Shown one piece after another: positions 15,897 through 23,755 of a stretch of 64,000 bases of DNA. The translations under genes and the position numbers were made by a program. This DNA is from Hymenobacter properus. GTDB taxonomy: Bacteria; Bacteroidota; Bacteroidia; Cytophagales; Hymenobacteraceae. Location: positions 248,001 through 312,000 of the forward strand of contig NZ_JADQDP010000003.1 of NCBI RefSeq assembly GCF_015694735.1, given 5' to 3'. The first letter of the stretch is position 1. The number at the start of each line of letters is the position of its first letter. The notes under the pieces are model-generated. The model was not told the DNA's origin and searched no databases. It worked only from the letters and a program-made list of their open reading frames with translations.

Positions 15897-17546
15897 ATGG
15901 TAAAGAGCCTCCGCCACCCGTCCATCCTGCGCGTCATCAGCCACTTGCGCCTCACGGTCAAGACCAAAATCTGGCTGGCCGTGACTAGCATTGTGCTGCT
16001 GTTTTCGTTTTTCGTCCTCTTCTACCTGCCCGTCATTCAGGAGCGCAGCCTGCTGGCCAACTTCAATAAGGACGTGCAAAACCACGCCAACACGGTGGCG
16101 CTGGGCGTGAAAATCGCCATGACCGAGCAGAACTTCCAGGGCGTGCAAACGGCCATGGATTTTGTGAAGAAGGACCCGCTGCTGCAGTTCGTGAGCCTGC
16201 TCCAAACCGACACCGCCTGGGACGCCGCCCACACCCGGTACCGCATCACGCGCACGGTGTTCAAGACTTATCCCGAGGCGAAAAAGGTCGACGTCAACGC
16301 CATGTCTAACGACTCGACGGTGGTGAAGCGCACCGCCTTCCGCACGCCCATGATGAGCGGCGAAATCATGCTGGCTTTTTCGACCCGCGAAATCGTGCAA
16401 AGCAAGCGGCATATTCGCGTCACCTCGCTATTTTTCAGCTTCCTGGTGTTCAGCATCGGCATTGGCATCGGCTTTGTGCTGGCCAAAAACATTTCGGTGC
16501 CGGTGCTCAAGCTACGCGACGCCGCCACCAGAGTGGGCCGCGGCGACCTCACCCAGCGCGTGGACAGCAACTCGCGCGACGAGATTGGCGAGCTCGGCAC
16601 CGCCTTCAACAAGATGGTGACCGACCTGGAAACCACGCGCCAGCAGCTCGAAGCCCGCACCAGCGAGCTGATGGTGGAAAAACGAAAGTCCGACGACCTG
16701 CTCGAAGGCCTGCAGCGCACCCTGGCCGACTTGCGCGACACCCAGGAGCAGCTCATCCGGCAGGAGAAGCTGGCGTCCATCGGCCAGCTTACCAAGGGCC
16801 TCGTCGACCGCCTGCTGAACCCGCTGAGCTACGTCAACAATTTCTCGGACGTGTCGACCGAGCTGCTGGCCGAATGCCGCGAGCTGCTCGCGGCCGAGCC
16901 TTACGCCGCCGATGAGCATCTGCAGGAGGAAGTGGTGCCCCTACTGGAAATGGTGGAAAGCAACATCGGCAAAATCAAGCAGCACGGCACCAGCCTCACG
17001 CGCATCGTGCGCAGCATGGACAAGCTGCTGCAAGTCAAGTCGACGGATTTCGTGGAAGTCGACCCCAACGTGTTTGTGGCTGAGCAGCTGGCAGCGTACC
17101 GGCAGGAGTTGGACGAGGCCTACCGGGGGGTACCGTTGGAGCTGATGCCGGGCGACAACCCCGAGAACATAACCGTGCGGCTAGTGCCCACGGAGATGGC
17201 CGCGGTCCTGTCCAGTCTGCTCAACAACGCCCTGTATGCCGTACACGAGAAGTCCTTGCGCAACCCGGACTTCCGCCCCGCGCTCACCGTGGCCACGGTT
17301 TTTCAGGAAGAAGGCGTCGAAATTCAGGTCCGCGACAATGGCACGGGCATTTCTGCCGCCGAGCAGGAGCAGCTGTTCTCGCCCTTCTTCACCACCAAGC
17401 CCACTTCCAAAGGAACCGGCCTGGGCCTGTTTATCAGCCAGGACATCGTGAAAACCCACAAGGGCCACATCACTGTCGAATCCAGCCCAGATGTGAGCAC
17501 CACGTTCACCATCAACCTGCCGGCCGCCACCGTAGCGGTGAGCTAA
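15897..17546 (+). CDS. HAMP-domain sensor histidine-kinase-like protein lacking the phospho-acceptor histidine
   Basis: 549 residues. Membrane helices at about 25-44 and 175-197 enclose a periplasmic sensor region of about 130 residues; HAMP (about 198-250) and a coiled coil (255-290) follow. The dimerisation helix reads KLASIGQLTKGLVDRLLNPL where typical kinases have GIAHEIxNPL, so the usual His is Asp304. The ATPase part keeps the N box (LLNNALYAV), G1 (DNGTGIS), F box (FFTTKP) and G2 (GTGLGLFIS). It may therefore bind ATP but not autophosphorylate at the normal site, or it may use another residue. It follows the PstS-like gene by 43 bases and is the last gene of the set. No response regulator is adjacent. 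Confidence 0.85.
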   Translation: MVKSLRHPSILRVISHLRLTVKTKIWLAVTSIVLLFSFFVLFYLPVIQERSLLANFNKDVQNHANTVALGVKIAMTEQNFQGVQTAMDFVKKDPLLQFVSLLQTDTAWDAAHTRYRITRTVFKTYPEAKKVDVNAMSNDSTVVKRTAFRTPMMSGEIMLAFSTREIVQSKRHIRVTSLFFSFLVFSIGIGIGFVLAKNISVPVLKLRDAATRVGRGDLTQRVDSNSRDEIGELGTAFNKMVTDLETTRQQLEARTSELMVEKRKSDDLLEGLQRTLADLRDTQEQLIRQEKLASIGQLTKGLVDRLLNPLSYVNNFSDVSTELLAECRELLAAEPYAADEHLQEEVVPLLEMVESNIGKIKQHGTSLTRIVRSMDKLLQVKSTDFVEVDPNVFVAEQLAAYRQELDEAYRGVPLELMPGDNPENITVRLVPTEMAAVLSSLLNNALYAVHEKSLRNPDFRPALTVATVFQEEGVEIQVRDNGTGISAAEQEQLFSPFFTTKPTSKGTGLGLFISQDIVKTHKGHITVESSPDVSTTFTINLPAATVAVS

Positions 17547-17553
17547 GAAGTAG

Positions 17554-17796
17554 GCGGCGAAGCCCAATTGCCCATCGCGGGGCGCCTTCTCCGCCGGCAA
17601 GAAATCCTACACCTACAAAGTAGCCCTGAAACCCGGCCGCCCCTACGGCTTCGTCATCAACGGCGGCTTCCACTCCGCCGATGGCCGCCCCCTCAAAACC
17701 GACGAGGTAAAATTCAGCACCTATCGCTTCCACCACCCCGCGGCTGGTTCAGCGGGCAGCGGCGGGCGCGGTGGTTTCTGGGGCAGCAAAAGGTGA
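17554..17796 (+). pseudogene. C-terminal remnant of an Ig-like-domain protein
   Basis: An open frame with no start codon reads KSYTYKVALKPGRPYGFVIN, then GGFHSADGRPLKTDEVKFST, and stops at 17796. The pattern (LkPG.xY.f.iN...ADGxPL...VxFxT) matches the last strands of Ig-like domains found at the end of Bacteroidota exported proteins. The rest of the gene is absent and a stop lies just upstream at 17551-17553, so it looks like a broken relic left beside the kinase gene. Confidence 0.4.
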
Positions 17797-17849
17797 CGAA
17801 GGGCGGCAAGCTAATGTATAATTATATTTAATATTTCTTTTCTAGTAAT

Positions 17850-18761
17850 ATGAAACCCTTCCTCCAAGCCTTATTTTTTGTTCTATTAGCGTTGAATTGC
17901 AGGGCTGACGAGCCACGTTCCCAGACTAATTTCAAGAGTAAGGACGGTATATATGAACTCCAACTACTTCGAACTAGAAAAGACACTGCTAGAAAGTATA
18001 TTAATGAAGCAGGTAAAGCAATTTATCCTATTACCAGTAGATGGGGAATGTTTATCGTAGCCACCCATAAGGAACTGTATTCCTTTGAGGAAAGCAACGA
18101 CAACATTGCTTCAAAAACGGCGCTCATCTCAGATAATGGCAACCGAATTGCTGTCTTAGATGATTGGAGCGCTGGAATTCCCTTCTATAATTATGGGGTT
18201 CTCAGCTTTTATGAACGCGGCCGCAAAATCAAAGAATATGTCCTTCACGACTTTCTCTGTTCCTGTGGCAGTATTTCATCGTCAGTAAGTCATTTCAGAT
18301 GGTTTGTCGACTATAGATTCGCTCCTTTAACCCATTCCCTGACGATTTCTACCTATGAATTAAACACGTTTGTATTTGACATAACATCTGGCCAACTACT
18401 TAGCAAAAGGCAGAATCCAGCAGTTACCAATACATCCGTTCTGGTATCTGGTCTGGTGCAAAAAATCGCCCATCAGCATTATAAGCTAACGGTGGAGCAC
18501 CGGATGCATGGAACCGTACCAGAAAATGGTATAGTTACTTTCTTTAGCAAAAAGAAAATTCGACCTGGCGCCTATCTTACGCTTCTTATTGATAATGGTC
18601 AGCGGATAGACGCTCCTGGACTCTACGAGGAGGCCAACTTAAATAGTGGCACGTTTAAGCAAGAAAGAAAGCTGCGCCAAGAAGTAGAATCTATGGGAGG
18701 TTTAAAGGCGCTTACTGCCGAACAGAAAGAATTCTTTTTAGGAATATCTGGATGCCCTTAG
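17850..18761 (+). CDS. hypothetical secreted protein, AT-rich orphan
   Basis: 303 residues with a plausible signal peptide (MKPFLQALFFVLLALNCRAD; a Cys at 17 could be a lipidation site but the lipobox is poor). Contains paired Cys in FLCSCGSIS (near 134-137) and aromatic strand-like runs such as FRWFVDYRF, possibly a beta-propeller or beta-sandwich, but I do not recognise a family. Codon choice and base composition are clearly more AT-rich than the flanking genes, and gene remnants lie on both sides, which suggests acquisition by horizontal transfer. It may be expressed alone; the preceding bases (TATAATTATATTTAATATTT) are very AT-rich. Confidence 0.7.
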   Translation: MKPFLQALFFVLLALNCRADEPRSQTNFKSKDGIYELQLLRTRKDTARKYINEAGKAIYPITSRWGMFIVATHKELYSFEESNDNIASKTALISDNGNRIAVLDDWSAGIPFYNYGVLSFYERGRKIKEYVLHDFLCSCGSISSSVSHFRWFVDYRFAPLTHSLTISTYELNTFVFDITSGQLLSKRQNPAVTNTSVLVSGLVQKIAHQHYKLTVEHRMHGTVPENGIVTFFSKKKIRPGAYLTLLIDNGQRIDAPGLYEEANLNSGTFKQERKLRQEVESMGGLKALTAEQKEFFLGISGCP

Positions 18762-18782
18762 TCTGCCAGTAATTAACACCAA

Positions 18783-18835
18783 AAAACCGCCCGCTCCCCT
18801 CACGGCAGCGGGCGGCTTCATTTCCAACGCTACGG
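18783..18835 (-). terminator. hairpin cassette, copy 2 (terminator for the reverse strand)
   Basis: Stem CCGCCCGCT / AGCGGGCGG (18787-18815) followed on the reverse strand by TTTTTT. Shares stem and flank with the element at 13975-14020. It fits a reverse-strand gene whose remnant lies just to the right, and may also serve the convergent 17850-18761 gene. Confidence 0.55.
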
Positions 18836-18839
18836 AAAG

Positions 18840-19016
18840 CTACGCCTGCTTCTCCGGCTTCCCGCCGCCGGAGTTGAGAATCTTGCGCGCCTGCAAGTAG
18901 CCCGCGTACAGCTTTCAGTTCAGCAGCTTAAAGTTCTTCATGTCCTCGTCGAGGGTACGCACCCCCGCCAGCAGCTCGGCCAGTAGGTCTCCCCGGGCCG
19001 CACTTCCAGCGCTGAT
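18840..19016 (-). pseudogene. degraded gene remnant with in-frame stop
   Basis: The reverse strand carries a coding-like stretch GVRTLDEDMKNFKLLN, an in-frame TGA (18915-18917), then KLYAGYLQARKILNSGG and a TAG at 18840-18842, followed by a terminator. The amphipathic helix pattern continues across the stop, suggesting a protein C-terminus disabled by a nonsense mutation, with the upstream part lost or overwritten by the DinB promoter. Family not recognised. Confidence 0.35.
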
Positions 19017-19080
19017 TACCTTCGCTCTCCGGGTATGCCACGGGTCACCCGCCGACTTTCCACTAACCCTCACTGCCCCT

Positions 19081-19527
19081 ATGCTAGCCGCCACCCTCCA
19101 AACCCTCTTCGACCGCGACCTGCACAAGCTGCGCGTCGAAATCGAATCCTACCAACGCGAAGAAGCCATTTGGCGGGTCGAAAAAGGCATCAGCAACTCA
19201 GCCGGCAACCTCTGCCTGCACCTCATCGGTAACCTCAACACCTACATTGGGGCCGAGTTGGGTGGCAGCGGCTACATCCGGCAGCGGGAGCTGGAATTCT
19301 CCCAGCAATACGTGCCCCGCGCCGACCTCGTGGCCAGCATCGAAGCCACGCGCATTGTGGTGGCCGCGGCCCTCGCCCCATTCACCGATGAACAGTTGGG
19401 CCAGGAATACCCCCTTCTGGTGCTCGAAAACAAGATGACAACTGTGCACTTCCTAATGCACCTCACCACCCACCTCACCTACCATCTGGGCCAAATCAAC
19501 TACCATCGCCGCTTACTCGACGCGTGA
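19081..19527 (+). CDS. DinB family (DUF1572-like) putative metalloenzyme
   Basis: 148 residues from ATG 19081; the frame extends further upstream but that part overlaps the remnant and does not look like DinB. The four-helix-bundle pattern is clear: a first helix with LQTLFDRDLHKLRVEI, NLCLHLIGNLNTYIG with the first metal-binding His, and the last helix LTTHLTYHLGQINYHRR with the other His ligands. DinB/YfiT proteins bind a divalent metal and include thiol transferases (bacillithiol in some phyla); the substrate here is unknown. A TACCTTCG -7-like element sits at 19017-19024. Confidence 0.85.
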   Translation: MLAATLQTLFDRDLHKLRVEIESYQREEAIWRVEKGISNSAGNLCLHLIGNLNTYIGAELGGSGYIRQRELEFSQQYVPRADLVASIEATRIVVAAALAPFTDEQLGQEYPLLVLENKMTTVHFLMHLTTHLTYHLGQINYHRRLLDA

Positions 19528-19581
19528 ACTCCACCCGCGCCTCCCCTCTTCCCTAATTCCTGATTTTCAAGCCCCGCCTCC

Positions 19582-20274
19582 ATGATTGGCATCCTCGTTG
19601 AGCTTGTGCTGTCGTGGCTGCTGCTCCGGCTGGTTGCCAGCCGCAGCTTGGCGGCGTTGGGGCTATGGCCGGACAAGGTGCGGGGGCTAGAGCTAATAGC
19701 GGGGATGCTGATGGCCGGGCTGGTGTGCGCCGCTTATCACGCCGCCATGTACTTGGCGGGCAATGGCTGGGCGCTTAATCCTGCTTACACCGCCGCCGCG
19801 TTTGCCAGGAGCAGCTTCTGGGTGCTAAAATCGGTGCTGTACGAAACTTTGATTTTTCAGGGCGCACTGCTTTACTTGGCCGTGCAGCGGCTCGGAACTG
19901 CCAAAGCCTGCCTGCTGTCGGCCGCCTGCTTTGGGGTCTACCATTGGTTTTCGTACGGCGCCTTCGGCAACCCCGTGCAAATGGCTTTCATCTTTTTCAT
20001 GACGGCCATCACCGGGCTCATGTATGCCCAGGCCTTCGCCCAAACCGGCTCCCTTTACCTACCCATCGGCCTGCATTTCGGCTGGAACCTTACCCACATT
20101 GTCGTCTTCTCCGCGGGCCCGCTGGGGCCGCAGCTCTTGGTGCCGGCCAATCAACACAGGCTGCAGGACATGCTGTCGCTGGTGGTGTTCCTGTTCCAAG
20201 TGCTGGCCTTGCCCGCAATTGCCTACCTCTACCTAAAGCGGCGGCGCCAGCCACTGGCTCCCCGAGCGGCCTAG
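19582..20274 (+). CDS. CPBP family intramembrane glutamic endopeptidase
   Basis: 230 residues, about seven hydrophobic spans. Motif 1 is YETLIFQGALL (E88), motif 2 FGVYHWFSYGAFGN (H121), motif 3 GLHFGWN (H165, N169), the arrangement of CAAX-prenyl-protease/Abi (CPBP) proteins. In motif 1 the usual EExxxR is reduced to a single Glu followed by Thr, and R is Q, which may alter activity. Members process membrane proteins or take part in bacteriocin immunity; nothing in the context indicates a substrate. It starts 54 bases after the DinB stop and could be co-transcribed. Confidence 0.82.
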   Translation: MIGILVELVLSWLLLRLVASRSLAALGLWPDKVRGLELIAGMLMAGLVCAAYHAAMYLAGNGWALNPAYTAAAFARSSFWVLKSVLYETLIFQGALLYLAVQRLGTAKACLLSAACFGVYHWFSYGAFGNPVQMAFIFFMTAITGLMYAQAFAQTGSLYLPIGLHFGWNLTHIVVFSAGPLGPQLLVPANQHRLQDMLSLVVFLFQVLALPAIAYLYLKRRRQPLAPRAA

Positions 20275-20340
20275 GCCCGATGCCGCTTTCAACCTTTCTT
20301 TTCGTAGGTCGGTTGTTTCTTGTCACCTTACGCACCTCGT

Positions 20341-21402
20341 ATGAACAGCTTCTGCGAACAGCTCGGCCTCGCTCACCCTATCATCCAGGCCCCCATGGCG
20401 GGGGTATCAACGGTGGCATTGGCCGCGGCCGTGTCGGAAGCCGGGGCGCTGGGGTCGTTTGCCACGGGCGCCATTCCCGATGCCCAGGCCGTGGCCCGGC
20501 AGTTGGCCGAGCTGCAAGCCGCCACCGCCCGGCCGTACAACGTGAACGTGTTTTGCCACCAGCCCGCCCCGCCCAACCCCGCACACGACGCTCAGTGGCT
20601 GGCCTACCTGCAGACGTTTTTTACGGAGCTGGGTAGCGCACCACCACCCCATCTAGAGGAGCTATACCCCAGCTTTTTGGGCAATGACGCCCTGCTGGCC
20701 GTGCTGGTGCAAGCCCGGCCCCGGGTAGTCAGCTTTCACTTTGGCCTGCCCGCCGCCGCCCAGCTGGCCGCCCTGCGGCAAGCTGGCAGCCTGCTGCTGG
20801 CCTGCGTCACCTCCCCCGCCGAGGCCCGCGCCGCCGAAGCCGCAGGCGTGGACATGCTCCTGGCCCAGGGCATCGAAGCCGGTGGCCACCGCGGCACCTT
20901 CAACCAGGACATTGAGCCTGGCATCCCCACCCTCGACCTCACCCGCCACCTGGCACGCACCTCCCGCCTGCCCGTGGTGGCCGCCGGCGGCCTGATGGAC
21001 GGGGCCGACATCGCGGCGGCGCTGCAGGCCGGCGCCGTAGCCGCCCAGCTCGGCACTGCCTTTGTGGCCAGCCCGGAGTCGTCCGCTGCACCCGCCTACC
21101 GGGCCGCGCTGCTCCAACAGCCGCCCCTGCCCACGGCCCTCACCGCCGTCATTTCCGGCCGCCCCGCCCGCGGCCTCGTCAACCGCTTCGTGCTTGATGT
21201 CGACCAACCCGGCCGGCCGCCCGTGGCCGCCTACTCCCGTGCCTACGCCGCCGGCAAAGCCCTGGTGGCCGCTGCCCAGCAGGCCCACGAGCCCGGGTTT
21301 GCCGTGCAGTGGGCGGGCACCGGCGCCGGCCGCGCCCGGGCCCTGCCCGCCGCCGAGCTGGTGCGCACCCTGGCCGCGGAGCTTCGGGTAGCAATGGGCT
21401 AA
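20341..21402 (+). CDS. nitronate monooxygenase family flavoprotein
   Basis: 353 residues from the ATG at 20341 (an upstream TTG gives a 7-residue longer form). TIM-barrel FMN enzyme: HPIIQAPMAGVST at residues 12-24, AQGIEAGGHRGTF containing the catalytic-His region, PVVAAGGLMDGADIAAALQAGA and QLGTAFVASPES as FMN phosphate-binding segments. These enzymes oxidise alkyl nitronates such as propionate 3-nitronate to aldehydes or ketoacids and detoxify them. The Ala-rich composition and high GC follow the genome. An AraC-type regulator follows 78 bases downstream on the same strand and might control it, but no operator is visible. Confidence 0.9.
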   Translation: MNSFCEQLGLAHPIIQAPMAGVSTVALAAAVSEAGALGSFATGAIPDAQAVARQLAELQAATARPYNVNVFCHQPAPPNPAHDAQWLAYLQTFFTELGSAPPPHLEELYPSFLGNDALLAVLVQARPRVVSFHFGLPAAAQLAALRQAGSLLLACVTSPAEARAAEAAGVDMLLAQGIEAGGHRGTFNQDIEPGIPTLDLTRHLARTSRLPVVAAGGLMDGADIAAALQAGAVAAQLGTAFVASPESSAAPAYRAALLQQPPLPTALTAVISGRPARGLVNRFVLDVDQPGRPPVAAYSRAYAAGKALVAAAQQAHEPGFAVQWAGTGAGRARALPAAELVRTLAAELRVAMG

Positions 21403-21480
21403 TACTAATTGCCAACATCAGAGAGAACAAGCTTAGCCTGGTGGCCAATACTGCTTGCCCTGCGGTATTTTCAACTCAGC

Positions 21481-22341
21481 ATGACCGTCTACAACCTTCC
21501 CCACGACCTACTGCCGGCCGGTAGCCCCGCCCCCACCGACGTGCTCATCCGCAGCTACGCCTCGCAGCAGCCGTCCGTCAAGAACCGGCTGGTGCTGCAC
21601 TACCACATGATTAACCTGCTTATAGCAGGGCGCAAAACCCTGGTGCAGGCCGCCGGTACCGTTACCATTTTCCAGGACGAAATCCTGCTTATGGCCGCGG
21701 GCCACACCCTCACCAGCGAGTTGCTCTCCGACGACGGCCAGTTTCGCAGCATCCTGCTCTACTTCAGCCCTGCGGTGCTGGCCGAGTTTTACGCCCGGCA
21801 CGCCGCTCAGCTGCCCGCGGCCAGCGCCGGCTCGCCCCTGGTCACCTTCGCCAAAGACGATTTCATTCGCAACTACATCGAGTCGCTGCGTTTGCTCCTT
21901 GCGGCTCCCACGCCGCCCAGCTCTGAAATTCAACGCCTCAAGCTACAGGAGCTGCTGCTCTACCTGCTTCACACCAACCCCGCCGCCCTGGGCAAATTCC
22001 AGCGCACGCCGCGCGCCAGTTCGCCCGAACTGGCCCTGCGCCAGGTGGTCGAAACTCACCTCTCCCAGCCCATCACCGTGGATGAGCTGGCTTTCCTCTG
22101 CCACATGAGCGTGTCGACGTTCCAACGCCGGTTTGCCGCCAGCTACGGTCAGCCTCCGCAGAAATGGCTGCTTCAGCAGCGCATGCAGCGCGCTGCCGCC
22201 CTGCTCCACCAGCACCAGCCGCCCAGCGACGTGTACCAGCAGGTGGGCTACGAAAGCCACTCCAGCTTCTCCGAAGCCTTCAAGAAGGCCTTCGGCGTGT
22301 CGCCCACTAAGTTCAAGCAGCAAGGCTTGGTGGCAGGCTAG
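21481..22341 (+). CDS. AraC family transcriptional regulator
   Basis: 286 residues from the ATG at 21481; a longer frame starts at 21409 but its extra residues look like leader. Residues 20-170 form a cupin-like ligand/dimer domain of the ExsA-like AraC_N type (HYHMINLLIAGRKTLVQAAG). The C-terminal 95 residues hold two helix-turn-helix motifs: TVDELAFLCHMSVSTFQRRF and SDVYQQVGYESHSSFSEAFK, ending in KKAFGVSPTKFKQQ, the classic AraC signature. Ligand and targets are unknown; neighbours are nitronate monooxygenase upstream and a SnoaL-like protein downstream. Confidence 0.9.
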   Translation: MTVYNLPHDLLPAGSPAPTDVLIRSYASQQPSVKNRLVLHYHMINLLIAGRKTLVQAAGTVTIFQDEILLMAAGHTLTSELLSDDGQFRSILLYFSPAVLAEFYARHAAQLPAASAGSPLVTFAKDDFIRNYIESLRLLLAAPTPPSSEIQRLKLQELLLYLLHTNPAALGKFQRTPRASSPELALRQVVETHLSQPITVDELAFLCHMSVSTFQRRFAASYGQPPQKWLLQQRMQRAAALLHQHQPPSDVYQQVGYESHSSFSEAFKKAFGVSPTKFKQQGLVAG

Positions 22342-22352
22342 CGCATTTGCTC

Positions 22353-22386
22353 AGGAAGGAAGGAAGGAAGGAAGGAAGGAAGGAAG
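22353..22386 (+). repeat. AGGA tetranucleotide microsatellite, 8.5 copies
   Basis: An uninterrupted run of AGGA units 12 bases after the AraC stop. Short tandem repeats of this sort change length by slipped-strand mispairing. It abuts a copy of the GTCAT palindrome arm. Confidence 0.95.
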
Positions 22387-22417
22387 TCATGCCGAGCGCA
22401 GCCGAGACATCTCGCGT
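22386..22417. repeat. GTCAT palindrome family, single arm
   Basis: GTCATGCCGAGCGCAGCCGA and the following CATCTCGCGT match one arm of the element at 47896-47980 with one mismatch. No matching second arm is seen downstream, so it is a half element. Confidence 0.75.
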
Positions 22418-22600
22418 CCTATAGTAAACTCAATTGCCAGACTCGCCCTTTGGAGAGGGGGCCTGGGGGAGGCCCTAGTCAGAACAACACGCCCCAATTT
22501 GACTGCCCTGCCACAGTTTTTGACCGAAACGCCCTAACTCACCCCTCTCGCCTCCGCTCAACTTTACAGCATTCTTTTTCACTCCTAAAATGCTGCTGAC

Positions 22601-23020
22601 ATGAGCACCCAAACCGAGGAAAACAAGGCCATTATTCGCCGCTTCAACCACGAAGGCATCACCCAGGGCAACGTGGCTACTCTCAACGAGCTGCTGGCAC
22701 CCGACTTCGTCAATCGCACCGCTCCCGCCGGCATGGACGCCGGCCCCGGCGGCATGCACTACTTCTTCCTTCACATCCTGCAGCCCGCCTTCACCAACCT
22801 GCAGGTCGACATCCTCGACCAGGTAGCCGAGGGCGACAAGGTAACCACCCGCAAAGCCATCAAAGGCCTGCACACTGGCGAGCTGCTGGGCCTTGCCCCC
22901 ACCCATCGGCCTGTCACCATCGACGTCATCGACATCTACCGCCTGCGTGAGGGCCGGCTCATCGAGCATTGGGGCCTTACCACCCTGACCGATGTGATGA
23001 ACCAACTGACGGCCAACTAG
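22601..23020 (+). CDS. SnoaL-like / ester cyclase family protein
   Basis: 139 residues, alpha+beta barrel of the NTF2-like SnoaL type: ENKAIIRRFNHEGITQGNVA at the N-terminus, NELLAPDFVNRTAP, a central strand pair with VDILDQVAEGDKVTTRKAIK and the C-terminal EGRLIEHWGLTT block. Polyketide cyclases of this fold are one use; most bacterial members are of unknown function or bind small hydrophobic molecules. It has its own terminator and a 259-base gap separates it from the AraC gene. Confidence 0.88.
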   Translation: MSTQTEENKAIIRRFNHEGITQGNVATLNELLAPDFVNRTAPAGMDAGPGGMHYFFLHILQPAFTNLQVDILDQVAEGDKVTTRKAIKGLHTGELLGLAPTHRPVTIDVIDIYRLREGRLIEHWGLTTLTDVMNQLTAN

Positions 23021-23755
23021 CAAATTTCGCAAATGCCCTACCCCCTGCCCGCTTCCCTACCGAAGCGGGCAGCTTCGTTTTGTGGCTTGGGCCACAAACA
23101 ACCTGGCCTTGCCGTGCTCTCTACAAGGGCTTGGCAATTGGCCCATTCCATTGCCTTTACCACCCGCAAGGAGTCGCCGGCATTCACTACGCTCAATCCT
23201 GGATGTAAGGCCTTTATCATTAAGCACTACATAACACCTCAATTGCCAGCAAAGTAATCTGGCACGCTTTTAACAACCCCTTGGATGCTGAAAAGTGGTT
23301 GACTAACGAAGAGCCCCCTCTTCATTAAACTCGCCTTTTCTGCAAGAGGGATTTTTTACGCTAACAGCCCTTCAGTTAAAGACCTAACTGCGTATTAAAT
23401 CCAGCCCACCTTCTTTATAAAGTTAAATTCCGGCCTGATACTATACAGTACCGCTCATTAGCTTGGCCCAAAATGTGCTTACGTATTTTACAGGCATATG
23501 ACTGGCAAAATATAGCCCTTTGCTATTAGCGGGTGCAGTTTCCAATGGAGCTGACCCGTATAAATTCGTAAATTTTTCACCTGCCGAAACTATTCATTCG
23601 CCGATTATTTTAGGGGGCTCGACCCAAAAAAGTATACTTTGGGCTTTGGTTTCAATTCAAACCCCTACCTTTCTAACCTCGAAAGCCATTTTCAATCCGA
23701 CCGGCTTTCTTTTCTATCCTCTTTGCACCCCTCTCCTGTGTCCATCGAACTAGAA
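23021..23755. other. 735-base non-coding region before the GH43 gene
   Basis: No gene is supported: frames in 23520-23755 have no family resemblance and unusual composition. A terminator at 23044-23082 closes the upstream gene; a second, weaker hairpin (CCCTCTT / AAGAGGG, 23316-23350) is followed by ATTTTTT. The rest is AT-rich for this genome. A near -7 box (TATACTTTG) sits around 23632-23640, about 115 bases before the GH43 start. Confidence 0.5.
23044..23082 (+). terminator. terminator of the SnoaL-like gene
   Basis: Stem TGCCCGCTT / AAGCGGGCA (23046-23071) followed by GCTTCGTTTTG, 24 bases past the stop. Confidence 0.65.

Noticed and set aside
22386..22417. Possible CRISPR repeat
   Set aside because: Elements of this family are palindromes with different cores, scattered singly over 40 kb; there are no spacers of constant size and no cas genes. 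No CRISPR array is present in the window.
23520..23755. 77-codon frame before the GH43 gene and the N-terminal extension from 23639
   Set aside because: Ser/Phe/Pro-rich sequence without family resemblance; GH43 homology begins after the ATG at 23756.
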